From contig JALRCC010000234.1 of assembly GCA_023257495.1 (NCBI GenBank), positions 1 to 5,993 of the forward strand: a DNA stretch of 5,993 nucleotides, in the 5' to 3' direction. The stretch is from Rugosibacter sp. (GTDB lineage: Bacteria > Pseudomonadota > Gammaproteobacteria > Burkholderiales > Rhodocyclaceae). Under the pieces are notes generated by a model, which was given only the letters and a program-made list of their open reading frames with translations, ran no database searches and was not told the DNA's origin. This document shows positions 5,983-5,993 of this stretch, in pieces (within the stretch, counting starts at the first letter, position 1; every line of letters starts with the position of its first letter). The position numbers and the translations under genes were made by a program.

Positions 5983-5993
5983 ATGGCACGTGT
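5983..5993 (+). CDS. Start of a divergent plus-strand gene (first codons only)
   Basis: An ATG at 5983 is preceded by AAGGA at 5972-5976 with a 6-base spacer, an excellent ribosome binding site. Only Met-Ala-Arg and part of a fourth codon (Val if GTN) fall inside the window, so the product cannot be identified. An out-of-frame ATG at 5966 has no ribosome binding site and is less likely. The gene diverges from the dehalogenase-like gene and may share its control region. Confidence 0.55.

Noticed and set aside
5966..5993. ATG at 5966 as the start of the plus-strand gene
   Set aside because: It is out of frame with the ATG at 5983, and only the latter has a well-placed AAGGA ribosome binding site.

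Overview
The window reads as chromosomal DNA of a proteobacterium with moderately high GC, most likely a betaproteobacterium. This rests on the protein flavour (YoaA-type helicase, MobB and MoeA of proteobacterial type) and on tightly packed genes; no rRNA or other marker is present, so the lineage is an inference. There is no sign of a mobile element, CRISPR array, tRNA or rRNA.

Layout, reading the minus strand from right to left. A divergent intergenic region (about 5845-5982) separates the start of a plus-strand gene, of which only the first codons are inside the window, from a minus-strand gene at 5158-5844. That gene looks like a short-chain dehydrogenase but carries both diagnostic motifs of halohydrin dehalogenases (T-X4-F-X-G in place of the cofactor glycine motif, and a Ser-Tyr-Arg triad in place of Ser-Tyr-Lys). 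After a gap of about 205 bases comes a four-gene minus-strand block: a YoaA/DinG-type iron-sulfur helicase (3000-4952), an uncharacterised ATP-grasp-like protein (1693-3003), the molybdenum cofactor protein MobB (1187-1696) and MoeA (running off the left edge at base 1, lacking only roughly the last 15 residues).

Each of the three junctions in the block is an ATGA overlap, where the start codon of one gene shares bases with the stop codon of the previous one, so the four are almost certainly co-transcribed and translationally coupled. MoeA (molybdenum insertion into molybdopterin) and MobB (GTP-binding accessory protein of guanine-dinucleotide cofactor formation) work in the same pathway. The helicase is a DNA-repair protein; the ATP-grasp-like protein has no assigned substrate, and its position directly before mobB is the main clue to its role.

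The most noteworthy item is the halohydrin dehalogenase-like gene: the family is small and usually missed because it is annotated as an ordinary SDR oxidoreductase. Its upstream region holds a perfect 14-base tandem duplication, a plausible sigma70 promoter that spans it, and a 7-base inverted repeat over the predicted transcription start.
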